A stretch of DNA of 64,000 nt. Source: Solirubrobacter deserti (lineage in GTDB: Bacteria > Actinomycetota > Thermoleophilia > Solirubrobacterales > Solirubrobacteraceae). Position numbers and translations under genes: made by a program. Below the pieces are notes generated by a model. That model was given only the letters and a program-made list of their open reading frames with translations. It was not told where the DNA came from and searched no databases. The stretch spans positions 62,001 to 126,000 of the forward strand of contig NZ_QPKJ02000010.1 of assembly GCF_003344625.1 (NCBI RefSeq), written 5' to 3'. Position 1 is the first letter of the stretch. Each line of letters begins with the position of its first letter. Of the stretch, positions 52,657-60,668 are shown in pieces.

Positions 52657-53459
52657 GGCTTGATCACCTCGATCTTGTCGGCGGAGAGATCGACGACCCG
52701 ATCGACCATGATCAGGCCCCGACCGTCCTCGGTGCGGATCTGGAAGAAGACGCAGCGGTGCTCGCCGCACTGCTCGCCGCCTTCGCTCTTCTCGTCGGCG
52801 ACCCAGGCGCCGCCGGCGTAGTCCAGCTGGTCCGGGCTCGTCAGCGCGACGCCCGTCGTGGCCTTGTAGTCGTCCTTGAGCGCCTGGCCCTCCGGGTCGG
52901 CCAGCAGGCGCACCATGGCGGTGTCGACCTCACGCTTGGACGGCGGCAGCTGCACACCCTTCGCGCGCTTGGTGTCCACGGCGCCCGACTGCAGGTCGAC
53001 GACCTGCGTGACGAGCTCGTCGGTCGCATAGTCGTACGAGTTGACCGTGACCGCGCGCTTGGGCGCCTCCGCGTCGCTCTCGGCCAGATCGGTCGACAGG
53101 TACTGCAGGCCGGCGGAGCCGTCGACGCGCTCGCCGCCGGTGCCGGCCGCGGTGAGCGCGAGCCCGCGCGCGTAGCCGACCTCCTCGCCGCTGAGCGGGT
53201 CCAGCGGCTTGCCGATCGCTTTCGGCTTCTCGGTCGGCATGCCCTCGGGCAGCGGCGTCTGCGGCTTCGCGAGCGCCTCCTCGACCGGCACCTCGGGCTC
53301 GGCCTGCGCGCTCGCCGGGCCGCTCTGGCCGCTCACCGCGCCGCCCGTCGCGAGCAGCGCCGCCACGAGCCCCACGGTCGCCGCCAAGCCGACCATCACG
53401 GCCAGCACTGAGCGACGGGAGAGCCATGCCGCGGCCCTCCCGTCTGATGGGTCCTTCAT
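52653..53459 (-). CDS. Membrane-anchored N2/N3-like domain of a split copper amine oxidase
   Basis: A 268-residue protein with one N-terminal hydrophobic segment (RRSVLAVMVGLAATVGLVAALL, about 17-38) as signal or anchor. GKPLDPLSGEEVGYARGLAL matches the N2-domain opening (PLDPLS-x-x-E-V) of copper amine oxidases. RAVTVNSYDYATDELVTQVVDLQSG resembles the N2 strand pair, and the remaining part, ending in IMVDRVVDLSADKIEVI, the N3 domain. Nothing catalytic is present. It is immediately upstream of the catalytic-domain gene with GTGA overlap. I infer that the two polypeptides assemble outside the membrane. ATG at 53459 follows a GAGGGATGAGGGG stretch. Confidence 0.75.
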   Translation of the reverse strand: MKDPSDGRAAAWLSRRSVLAVMVGLAATVGLVAALLATGGAVSGQSGPASAQAEPEVPVEEALAKPQTPLPEGMPTEKPKAIGKPLDPLSGEEVGYARGLALTAAGTGGERVDGSAGLQYLSTDLAESDAEAPKRAVTVNSYDYATDELVTQVVDLQSGAVDTKRAKGVQLPPSKREVDTAMVRLLADPEGQALKDDYKATTGVALTSPDQLDYAGGAWVADEKSEGGEQCGEHRCVFFQIRTEDGRGLIMVDRVVDLSADKIEVIKP

Positions 53460-53679
53460 CCCCTCATCCCTCGCTGAAGAACGCTCCGCGCCGCCCTCTC
53501 GTGCGCGGATGCGCTGGCGCCGCACACGGCGCCTGAAAGCGATTCAAGGAGAGTTCAACGCGTTTCGATACCGCCCAGCGGGAGTGAAGAGGTCGCCGCG
53601 CTTTCGACCGCTGGTACAGGGAGCTTCAGCGTTGCTGTCCGTAGCGTTCGGCGGCATCGACCAGTCGGCTATTTCGGGG

Positions 53680-55050
53680 ATGAGCGACGGCCTCATCCGA
53701 TCGCTCGTGGACAGCGCCGCGACGCTCGTGTTCGTCAAGGACCCCGACGGGCGGTACCTGTTCGTCAACCGGCGCTTCGAGGCCCGGTTCGGGCTCGCGC
53801 CGGGCGAGGCCGTGGGCTGCACGGACTTCGACCTGTTCCCGCACGCGGCGGCCGCGGCGTATACGGGCAACGACCGCGCCGTGCTGCGCTCCGGACGCGC
53901 GCTCGAGGTCGAGGAGCCGACCGAGGCCGGCGACGGGCGGTGGCTCTCCAACAAGTTCCCGCTGCTGGACGAGGGCGGCGCGGTGTACGCGCTCGGCGGC
54001 ATCGCCAGCGACATCAGCGCCAGGACCGGGCGGCTGTTGCACGTCAGCCACGAGCTGCGGACGCCACTGAACGCGATCCTCGGCTTCGGGCAGCTGCTGG
54101 CGCTGGAGCCGCTACCCGCGACGGCTCAGTCGAACGTGGACCGGATCCTGCACGCGGGCCGGCATCTGCTCGCGGTCGTCGAGGACGTGTTGGAAGCGCC
54201 GCGCGTCGCGATCGAGCCCGTGCACGCGCCCGAGCCGCTGGCCGAGGCGCTCGAGCTGGTGCGCCCGCTCGCGCGTGAGCGCGGCATCGAGCTCTCCGCC
54301 GACCTCCACGGCGGGATGCACCGGTGGTGCGCGGCCGATCGCCGGCGGCTGGCCCAGGCGCTGCTGAACCTGCTCGCCAACGCGGTCAAGTACAACCGGC
54401 GCGGCGGGGTCGTGCGGGTGACGATGCGCGTGAGCGGTGGGACGCTGCGCTACCTGGTGACGGACACGGGGCCGGGGCTCGATCCCGCGCAGCAGCGACG
54501 CGTGTTCGAGCCGTTCGCGCGGCTGGCGCCCGACGATGAGGGCACAGGGCTCGGCCTGCCGCTCTCGCGGTCACTCGTCGAGGCGATGGGCGGGCGGCTC
54601 GGCATCCAGCACTCGGCGCCGGGGGAGGGCTCGACGTTCCTCGTCGAGCTGCCGCTGGTCGCCGCACCGCCCGCTGCGACCGACGCGGGCGTTGCCGGCG
54701 ACCTCCCGCCGCTGAAGGTGCTGTACGTCGACGATGACCGTTCCAGCCTCGAGCTCGTGCGCGACCTCCTCACGACCGCGGAGCTGACTCCCGCGATGGA
54801 GGGCGCCATCGTCGTCGACCGGGCCGCGCGGCACCGGCCCGACGTGATCCTGCTCGACCTGCACCTGCCCGACGTCGCGGGGGAGGAGGTGCTGCGCCGG
54901 CTGCGGGCCGACCCGCGCACGCGCGCGATCCCGGTCGTGGTGCTGAGCGCCGACGCGACGCCTCCGCGGCTGGACGTCGAGGGGTACGTCACCAAGCCGC
55001 TGGACGTCGGGGCGTTGGTCGACGCGGTGCGGGCGGCGCTGAAGGCGTGA
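53680..55050 (+). CDS. PAS hybrid sensor histidine kinase with C-terminal receiver
   Basis: A 456-residue soluble sensor. A PAS domain (about 5-115: LVFVKDPDGRYLFVNRRFEARFGL) is followed by the HisKA phosphoacceptor box HVSHELRTPLNAILGFGQLL, an ATPase domain with NLLANAVKYNRR (N box), DTGPGLD and GTGLGLPLSRSLVEAMGG, and a receiver domain (about 345-456) with VDDDRSS, phospho-Asp in ILLDLHLPD and YVTKPLD. ATG at 53680 is conservative; TTG at 53632, 8 nt after GGGAG, is a plausible longer start. The response-regulator gene follows with a 4-bp overlap. The signal is unknown. Confidence 0.9.
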   Translation: MSDGLIRSLVDSAATLVFVKDPDGRYLFVNRRFEARFGLAPGEAVGCTDFDLFPHAAAAAYTGNDRAVLRSGRALEVEEPTEAGDGRWLSNKFPLLDEGGAVYALGGIASDISARTGRLLHVSHELRTPLNAILGFGQLLALEPLPATAQSNVDRILHAGRHLLAVVEDVLEAPRVAIEPVHAPEPLAEALELVRPLARERGIELSADLHGGMHRWCAADRRRLAQALLNLLANAVKYNRRGGVVRVTMRVSGGTLRYLVTDTGPGLDPAQQRRVFEPFARLAPDDEGTGLGLPLSRSLVEAMGGRLGIQHSAPGEGSTFLVELPLVAAPPAATDAGVAGDLPPLKVLYVDDDRSSLELVRDLLTTAELTPAMEGAIVVDRAARHRPDVILLDLHLPDVAGEEVLRRLRADPRTRAIPVVVLSADATPPRLDVEGYVTKPLDVGALVDAVRAALKA

Positions 55051-55688
55051 CGCGCGTGACCGTGCTCGTCGCCGAGGACCACCCGGTGTTCCGGGAAGGG
55101 CTGACGCGCGCGATCGCGCAGCGCCCGGACCTGTCGCTCATCGCGGCCGTCGACGACGGCCGCCGGGCGCTCGACGACATCCACGATCTCGCGCCCGCGG
55201 TCGCCGTGCTCGACCTCGGCCTGCCCGGCCTCGACGGGCTGACCGTGATCGAGACGATCGCGCGCGAGCGCCTGGCCACGCGCTGCGTCGTCGTGTCCGC
55301 ACTCGATGACAGCGCCACCGTCTACCGCGCGATCGCCGCCGGCGCCCGCGGCTACGTCCCCAAGACGGTCGCGAGCGCCGACATCTGCGACGCGATCGAG
55401 CGCGTCGCGCGCGGCCAGACCGTCCTGCGCCCTGAGGTCCAGGACGGCCTCGCCGACGAGATTCGCCTGCGCCGCGAGCGCGGCGACGAGGGGCCGGTCC
55501 TCACCCCGCGCGAGGCGCAGATCGTCCGGTTGGCGGCCGACGGCTACGCGAACGCCGAGATCGCCCGCGAGCTGCACGTGAGCACCGCGACGATCAAGAC
55601 CCACCTGCAGCACATCTTCGAGAAGCTCGAGGTCTCCGACCGCGCCGCCGCGGTCGCCAAGGCGATCCGCCGCGGCCTGATCCCCTGA
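55047..55688 (+). CDS. NarL/FixJ-type response regulator
   Basis: A 213-residue two-domain regulator. The receiver has VAEDHPVFREGL, phospho-Asp in AVLDLGLPGLDG and the GYVPKTVASAD lysine region. The LuxR-type HTH reads LTPREAQIVRLAADGYANAE through STATIKTHLQHIFEKLEV. GTG at 55047 overlaps the kinase stop (GTGA), making the two a cognate pair. Its targets are not evident; the protease gene downstream could be one. Confidence 0.93.
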   Translation: MTRVTVLVAEDHPVFREGLTRAIAQRPDLSLIAAVDDGRRALDDIHDLAPAVAVLDLGLPGLDGLTVIETIARERLATRCVVVSALDDSATVYRAIAAGARGYVPKTVASADICDAIERVARGQTVLRPEVQDGLADEIRLRRERGDEGPVLTPREAQIVRLAADGYANAEIARELHVSTATIKTHLQHIFEKLEVSDRAAAVAKAIRRGLIP

Positions 55689-55709
55689 CCTCTACGGTTG
55701 TCGGCTCGC

Positions 55710-56309
55710 ATGCCGCGCCTGACCGTCACTCCCACGTTCGTTGCGGCCATGGCGGTGATCGGCCTGCTCGCCGGCCGCCACGCCCGCGAGACCGAGGTCG
55801 TCGACGCGCCCGAGGTGCCGAGCCTTCCGAGCACGCCCACGCCGGAGGAGATGAGCGCGTGGCTGGACGTGGTCAACGACTTCGACTACCCGAGGTACGC
55901 CATGCCGTGGGGGTGGGTGCTCGTGGCGGGCGTCGGCGCCGCGCTGATCTTCGCGCTCTCGATCGTGGCACACGAGCTCGGGCACCTGGTCGTCGCCAAG
56001 CTCGCGGCCGCCGACGTCACGGGGCTCACGCTGCACGCGGCCGGCGGGTTCGTGGAGCTCGCGCACGACGGGCGGCTGAGCCGCGCGGAGTTCTCCCTGA
56101 TCGTCGTGGCCGGGCCGCTGGTCACCGCCATCCTCGCCGCCGCCGGTTGGGTGCTCATGGGCGTCGAGTGGCCAGACGGCCCGGGCGGCATCGTCGCCGA
56201 CGATCTGGTCCCGTTCCTGGTGTGGACGAACGCGCTGGCGCTCGTGGTCAACCTGCTGCCGATTCGCGGGCTCGACGGCTGGCTCCTGCTGCGCGGCGCG
56301 GTCCGATAG
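55710..56309 (+). CDS. Small M50-like membrane metalloprotease
   Basis: A 199-residue protein with about four or five helices. HELGH in LSIVAHELGHLVVAKLAAAD is the zinc-binding site, and NLLPIRGLDGWLL supplies the downstream N-x-x-P-x-x-x-LDG motif of site-2-protease-like M50 peptidases. It is short, with no PDZ or CBS domain. Substrate unknown; cleavage of an anti-sigma factor or other membrane protein is typical of the family. ATG at 55710 lies 11 nt after TACGGT (55693-55698), a likely near-leaderless start. Confidence 0.78.
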   Translation: MPRLTVTPTFVAAMAVIGLLAGRHARETEVVDAPEVPSLPSTPTPEEMSAWLDVVNDFDYPRYAMPWGWVLVAGVGAALIFALSIVAHELGHLVVAKLAAADVTGLTLHAAGGFVELAHDGRLSRAEFSLIVVAGPLVTAILAAAGWVLMGVEWPDGPGGIVADDLVPFLVWTNALALVVNLLPIRGLDGWLLLRGAVR

Positions 56310-56328
56310 GCGGTGGCCGTCTTGGAAC

Positions 56329-57030
56329 CTAGGTCGGCCAGCGCTCGCTCGGTTTCAGTGGCATGCAGGACAGGAAGAGCGGGGCTCGCGGGTCACGATT
56401 CAATTGGTTGTGGAGCAAGGCGGTCAGCTCGTCGGCGGCACGCGCGACATCGCTCTCGGCGAGCGACACCGTCCATTCGTCGTCATCGCGCGGGGTTTCG
56501 GGCGACAAGATCATCTCCCCGTCGCGCACGAACGCCCACGCCCAGGTCTCGGCCGGCTGCCCTCCCTCGATTGAGAGCTTCCCGCGGCCCACGTGGGCGA
56601 GCGCGCGAAGCGCGAAGCCGATGTGCGCGGCGTGCGACGCCTCCAGTGCAGGCGGATCGACATCGCCGATGAGTCCCGGATGGACCAGGACCTCGACCAG
56701 CTCGGCGTCCGCACGAACGCCCAGCCCTTCGCGCAAGGCGTGGTCGAGCGTCTCGGAGCTCGCGCGCGCGGAATAGGAGATGCCGACCGGTTTGGCCCAA
56801 GCGTCGACGACGTGAACGAAGCCGTGGTCGCGCAGCCACGCTTCGCCGCTCCTGCGCCGGCCGCGATGCCGCCACCCGCCACCGGGCTCGCCGACGCGCA
56901 GTTCCAAGGACCCGTCGACGGCGGCGCAGATCGCGCACCACTGGTCCTCGTTGTCTGCTGCCGCGAGCATCACGGTCCCGCGCAGGTCGACGGCGCGCTT
57001 CACCGCTCGCTCGATTGCTGCGACGCTCAC
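56329..57030 (-). CDS. Hypothetical protein
   Basis: About 233 residues from GTG 57030; I do not recognise the family. Soluble and acidic-balanced, with no signal peptide or membrane segment. Two similar-looking parts are visible: an N-terminal half with ERAVKRAVDLRGTVMLAAADNEDQW and a C-terminal half with ADELVEVLVHPGLIG-like and LSIEGGQPAETWAWAFVRDGEMI stretches. The frame stays open upstream to 57240 but the extra residues are Arg/Pro-rich and unconvincing. It converges with the M50 gene and diverges from the broken binding-protein gene. Confidence 0.6.
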   Translation of the reverse strand: MSVAAIERAVKRAVDLRGTVMLAAADNEDQWCAICAAVDGSLELRVGEPGGGWRHRGRRRSGEAWLRDHGFVHVVDAWAKPVGISYSARASSETLDHALREGLGVRADAELVEVLVHPGLIGDVDPPALEASHAAHIGFALRALAHVGRGKLSIEGGQPAETWAWAFVRDGEMILSPETPRDDDEWTVSLAESDVARAADELTALLHNQLNRDPRAPLFLSCMPLKPSERWPT

Positions 57031-57154
57031 CGTACGGCTGCTACCCGCAAGAGCGGGCCACCGCTCCCCTGGGTTCGCGCGGCGTCGCGGCGGGTGGCGG
57101 AACCACACGCGCGGTCGCCATCCGCGTGCCGCGCAGCGGTTAGAGTCGCGCCGA

Positions 57155-58677
57155 CATGAGGAACGCATAGTGCTGGTGGGCTTGGTGCTCGCCGCGGCGA
57201 CGATGGGCGGCGCGCCGGCGGTGGCGGCGGAGTCAGTCACGGTGGGTACGACCGAGCCGGCTGTGGCGCTCGATCCCGCCGGCGCCTACGAGCTCGGCTC
57301 TCAGCAGCTGATCGGCAACGTGTTCCAGACCCTGCTGAGCGTCCCGCCCGGGGGCCATCGGCCCAAGCCGGACGCCGCCCGCCGCTGCGCCTTCCGGAGC
57401 GCGAAGACGTACGTCTGCAGGTTGCGCGGCGGGCTGCGGTTCTCCAACGGCGACCGGCTCACCGCAGCCGACGTGAAGTTCTCGCTCGACCGGGTGATCA
57501 ACATCGCCGACCCGACCGGGCCGTCCACGCTGCTCAGCAACCTCAGGCACGTCGACGCCGAAGGCCAGACGGTCACGATGCACCTGCGCCGCGCGGACGC
57601 CACGTGGCCGTCCGTGCTCAGCCACACCGTCGGTGCGATCGTCCCGCGGCGGGTGTTCCCGGCCCGCCGCCTGCTCGCCGACCGCAAGGTGATCGGCTCC
57701 GGGCCGTACAAGCTGGACCGCTACATCCCCGATCGGCAGGCCGTGCTGTCGCGCAACGCGCGCTACTCGGGCTCCACGAAGCCGAAGACCAAGACGGTCA
57801 CGGTGACCTACTTCCCAACCGGCGCCGCGCTGAAGACGGCGATCGAGCAGGGCGCCGTCGACATCGCCTTCCGCGGGTTCGCCGCGGCCGAGATCGCCGC
57901 CCTCCGTGCCCAGCCCGCAGTGCAGGTGCTGGAGGGACCCGGGGCCGAGATCCACTACCTCGTGTTCGACCTCGCCAAGGTGCCGAACGTCCTTGTCCGC
58001 CAGGCGGTCGCGCAGGTGGTCGACCGGTCCGCGCTCGCGAGCGCGGCGTACGCCGACACGGTCACGCCACTGCCTTCGATGGTTCCGGCGGCTGTCCCGG
58101 GGTCCAAGCCGTCGTTTCAGGCCATGTACGGAGCGCCCGACGCGGAGAAGGCGCGGAGGCTGCTCGCGGCCGCGGGCCTCACCCCGCCGGTCGCGCTCGA
58201 CGCCTGGTACACGCCCTCCCGCTACGGTCCCGAGGAGCAGGCCGGCATGGCCGAGATCCGCCGTCAGCTCGAGGCCACCGGCCTGTTCACGGTCACACTC
58301 GGCGCGACGCAGTGGGACGCGTTCAAAGAGGACGCGTTCTCCCGCCACCGGTACTCGAGCTACGCCCTCGGCTGGTTCCCCGACTACCTGGACGCCGACA
58401 ACTTCCTCAGCCGTTCCTGCGCGACGGCGGCTTCCTGGCCAACGGCTACGAGAACGCGACCGTCAACCGCAACCTCGACCTACAACTGCGAACCACCCGC
58501 GAGACGGCGCGACTGCAGATCATCGGCGAGCTCCAGGACGCCGTCGCCCGCGACGTCCCGCTGCTGCCGCTCTGGGAACGCAAGCAGATCGCGGTGGTCC
58601 GGCCGGGCGTTGCAGGAGTCCGGGAGAGCTTCGACGCCTCGCTCCAGCTGCGGTTCTCGCTCCTGTCGAAGCCCTAG
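57155..58677 (+). pseudogene. Frameshifted family-5 (Dpp/Opp-type) solute-binding protein
   Basis: The translated frame from GTG 57170 gives AAESVTVGTTEPAVALDPAG, VFQTLLSVPPGGHRPKPDAA, LRFSNGDRLTAADVKFSLDRV and IGSGPYKLDRY, typical of peptide/opine-binding SBP_bac_5 proteins. After DYLDADNFLS (about 58409) the frame is lost. The next frame continues with FLRDGGFLANGYENA through to LQLRFSLLSKP and a stop at 58677, so one base is missing at 58409-58413. At the 5' end ATG 57155 opens MRNA then a stop, while the signal peptide continues in the GTG frame, suggesting a second indel. No permease or ATPase gene is adjacent. A sequencing error is the alternative. Confidence 0.75.
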
Positions 58678-58699
58678 CGAGTTGGGAGGCAGCTGTCGG

Positions 58700-59386
58700 T
58701 CACGGCGCCGGACGCTTGCCGGGGGAGACCACGCCGCATTCGTAGGCGATGATCACGGCGTGGATCCGGTCGCGTGCGTTGAGCTTGTTCAGCACGTTGC
58801 GGACGTGACTTTTCACGGTCGTGTCCTCGACGGTCAGCGCGGCGGCGATCTCACGGTTGGAGCGCCCCTGGGCGATGAGCAGGAACACCTCGAGCTCGCG
58901 TGGCGTGAGGTCGGCCAGCCGGGTATCCGGGGAGGAGCCCACGATCGGCTGCTCGATCACCCGCTCGATCACGCGTCGTGTCACCGCGGGTGAGAGCAGC
59001 GCGTCGCCGAGGGCGACGACATGGATCGCACGCAGCAGATCCTCGGGGGTGCTGCGCTTGAGCAGGAAGCCGCTGGCGCCGGCGCGCAGTGCGCCGACGA
59101 CGTACTCGTCCTCGTCGAAGGTCGTGAGCATGAGCACGCGAGCGTCGGGCACCCGTGCGATCAGCTCGCGGGTCGCGGTGATGCCGTCCATCTGGGGCAT
59201 TCGGACGTCCATCAGCACGACGTCGGGGTGCTGGTGTGGCGCGCGGCGCAGTGCGATGTCGCCGTCCTCGGCCTCGGCGACGACCTCGAGCGTCGGGTCG
59301 CTGGAGAGGATCAGGCGCAGGCCGCGGCGGACGAGGTCGTCGTCGTCGACCAGCATCACGCGGATCGGACCGTTCGCTTCGGTCAC
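58700..59386 (-). CDS. NarL-family response regulator of a two-component pair
   Basis: A 228-residue regulator: receiver with MLVDDDDLVRRGLRLILSSD, phospho-Asp in VVLMDVRMPQMDGI and GFLLKRSTPEDLL, followed by a LuxR HTH with LTPRELEVFLLIAQGRSNRE and TVKSHVRNVLNKLNARDR. GTG at 59386 overlaps the kinase stop (GTGA). The pair is divergent from the MMPL exporter and may regulate it, as is common for kinase/regulator/exporter clusters. Confidence 0.93.
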   Translation of the reverse strand: MTEANGPIRVMLVDDDDLVRRGLRLILSSDPTLEVVAEAEDGDIALRRAPHQHPDVVLMDVRMPQMDGITATRELIARVPDARVLMLTTFDEDEYVVGALRAGASGFLLKRSTPEDLLRAIHVVALGDALLSPAVTRRVIERVIEQPIVGSSPDTRLADLTPRELEVFLLIAQGRSNREIAAALTVEDTTVKSHVRNVLNKLNARDRIHAVIIAYECGVVSPGKRPAP

Positions 59387-60534
59387 GGCGCGCTTCGGCG
59401 GTAGGGCAGCGCGGCGCGGACCTCGAAGCGGTCCCCGACGCGGCGAGCGTCGAGCGTGCCGCCGAGCAGAGCGGCACGCTCTCGCATGCCGGTCAGGCCG
59501 TGGCCGCCCTCGGCTCGCGCCGTCGCGCCGGCGGCGACGGGGTTGGAGACGGTGAGCGCGAGCACGCCGTCGCGGCACTCGAGCGTCAGCTCGGCGGCGC
59601 CGGTTCCGTGGCGCGCGGCGTTGGTCATCGCCTCCTGAGCGATGCGATAGGCGGCGCGATCGATCGGTGGCGGCAGTCGCAGCTCCGGGCTCGTGCGGTC
59701 GCGCAGCGAGAAGTCGAGCCCGGCGGCCCGGTGGCGCTCGACGAGCGCGGCGATCCGGTCGATGCCGGGCAGCGGCTCCAGGTCGGCCGGCGCGCCGTTG
59801 CGCAGTCCGCCCAGGATCGCGTCGAGGTCCTGCATGCTCTCGCGCGCGAGCGCCTCGATGGTCGCGATCGCCTCGCGGCTGCGCTCCGGCTGGCTGTCCT
59901 GGACGAGCCGCGCCGCTCCGGCTTGGATGAGGATCGAGTTGATCGCGTGTCCGGCCGAGTCGTGCAACTCGCGAGCGATCCGCGTTCGCTCCTCGGCGAC
60001 CGCGAGGCGCTGCTCGCGCGCAACACGCTCGCGCTCCTGCGCGGCGCGCTGCCGTGTGAGCCGGCGGCGATCGCCGACGATCCAGCCGCCCGCCCACAGC
60101 AGCGCGGTGATCGCGTACTCGCCCGGCTCGGGGTCGAAGCGAGCCCAGGCCAGGGCGACGAACGCGGCGAAGCCGACGACGCAGACGATCAGGATCGAGA
60201 CGGCGTCCTGTCTGCGGTGGCGCTCGGCGAGTGTGGCGAGGATGATCGCCGGAGCGAGCACGGTCAGCGCCGCGTAGTCGAGCGCGACGAGCACTACCGT
60301 GCCGGCGAGGACCGCCACCAGCGCCGCGCGCGGCGTCCGGTGACGCGCCAGCAGCGGGAGCGTGGCGAGCAGGCAGACCGCGACGCCGACCACGTCGGCT
60401 TCGCGCGCGTCGCCGGCCTTCGCGCCGAACGCCTGGCTGGCCATCTGCACGACCGAGAACGCGAGTACGGCAGCCGTCAGCGCGATGTCGAGCGCGAGTT
60501 GGCGCGAGCTCGGCGCGGGGCTGGTCGTGGACAC
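59383..60534 (-). CDS. Membrane sensor histidine kinase, HisKA_3 (NarX/DesK-like) type
   Basis: A 383-residue kinase. Five or so N-terminal membrane helices (about 12-150) are followed by a helical linker, the phosphoacceptor box ARELHDSAGHAINSILIQAG and a HATPase domain with AYRIAQEAMTNAARHG and GGHGLTGMRERAALLGGTL. It phosphorylates the overlapping response regulator. GTG at 60534 lies 8 nt after TAGCCT (60548-60543), so the transcript is probably leaderless. The frame extends upstream to 60600 but without plausible protein sequence. Confidence 0.92.
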   Translation of the reverse strand: MSTTSPAPSSRQLALDIALTAAVLAFSVVQMASQAFGAKAGDAREADVVGVAVCLLATLPLLARHRTPRAALVAVLAGTVVLVALDYAALTVLAPAIILATLAERHRRQDAVSILIVCVVGFAAFVALAWARFDPEPGEYAITALLWAGGWIVGDRRRLTRQRAAQERERVAREQRLAVAEERTRIARELHDSAGHAINSILIQAGAARLVQDSQPERSREAIATIEALARESMQDLDAILGGLRNGAPADLEPLPGIDRIAALVERHRAAGLDFSLRDRTSPELRLPPPIDRAAYRIAQEAMTNAARHGTGAAELTLECRDGVLALTVSNPVAAGATARAEGGHGLTGMRERAALLGGTLDARRVGDRFEVRAALPYRRSAP

Positions 60535-60668
60535 GAGGCGAAGGCTAGTGCTGTCCCGGCGGCCCGGATACCTCCCGCGGCAGGAGGCGTCTCCTCCCAC
60601 GGGAGGAGACCGAGGATCCGTCGAGCGGACGTTTCGCGCGGACTGGAGCCGATCTAGCTTCGCCGATC

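Noticed and set aside
57031..57240. Upstream extension of the hypothetical protein at 56329
   Set aside because: The additional 70 residues are Arg/Pro-rich, and the region must also hold the divergent promoter of the binding-protein gene.
58400..58420. Programmed frameshift in the peptide-binding protein gene
   Set aside because: There is no slippery heptamer or downstream pseudoknot at the break; a simple 1-base loss explains it better.
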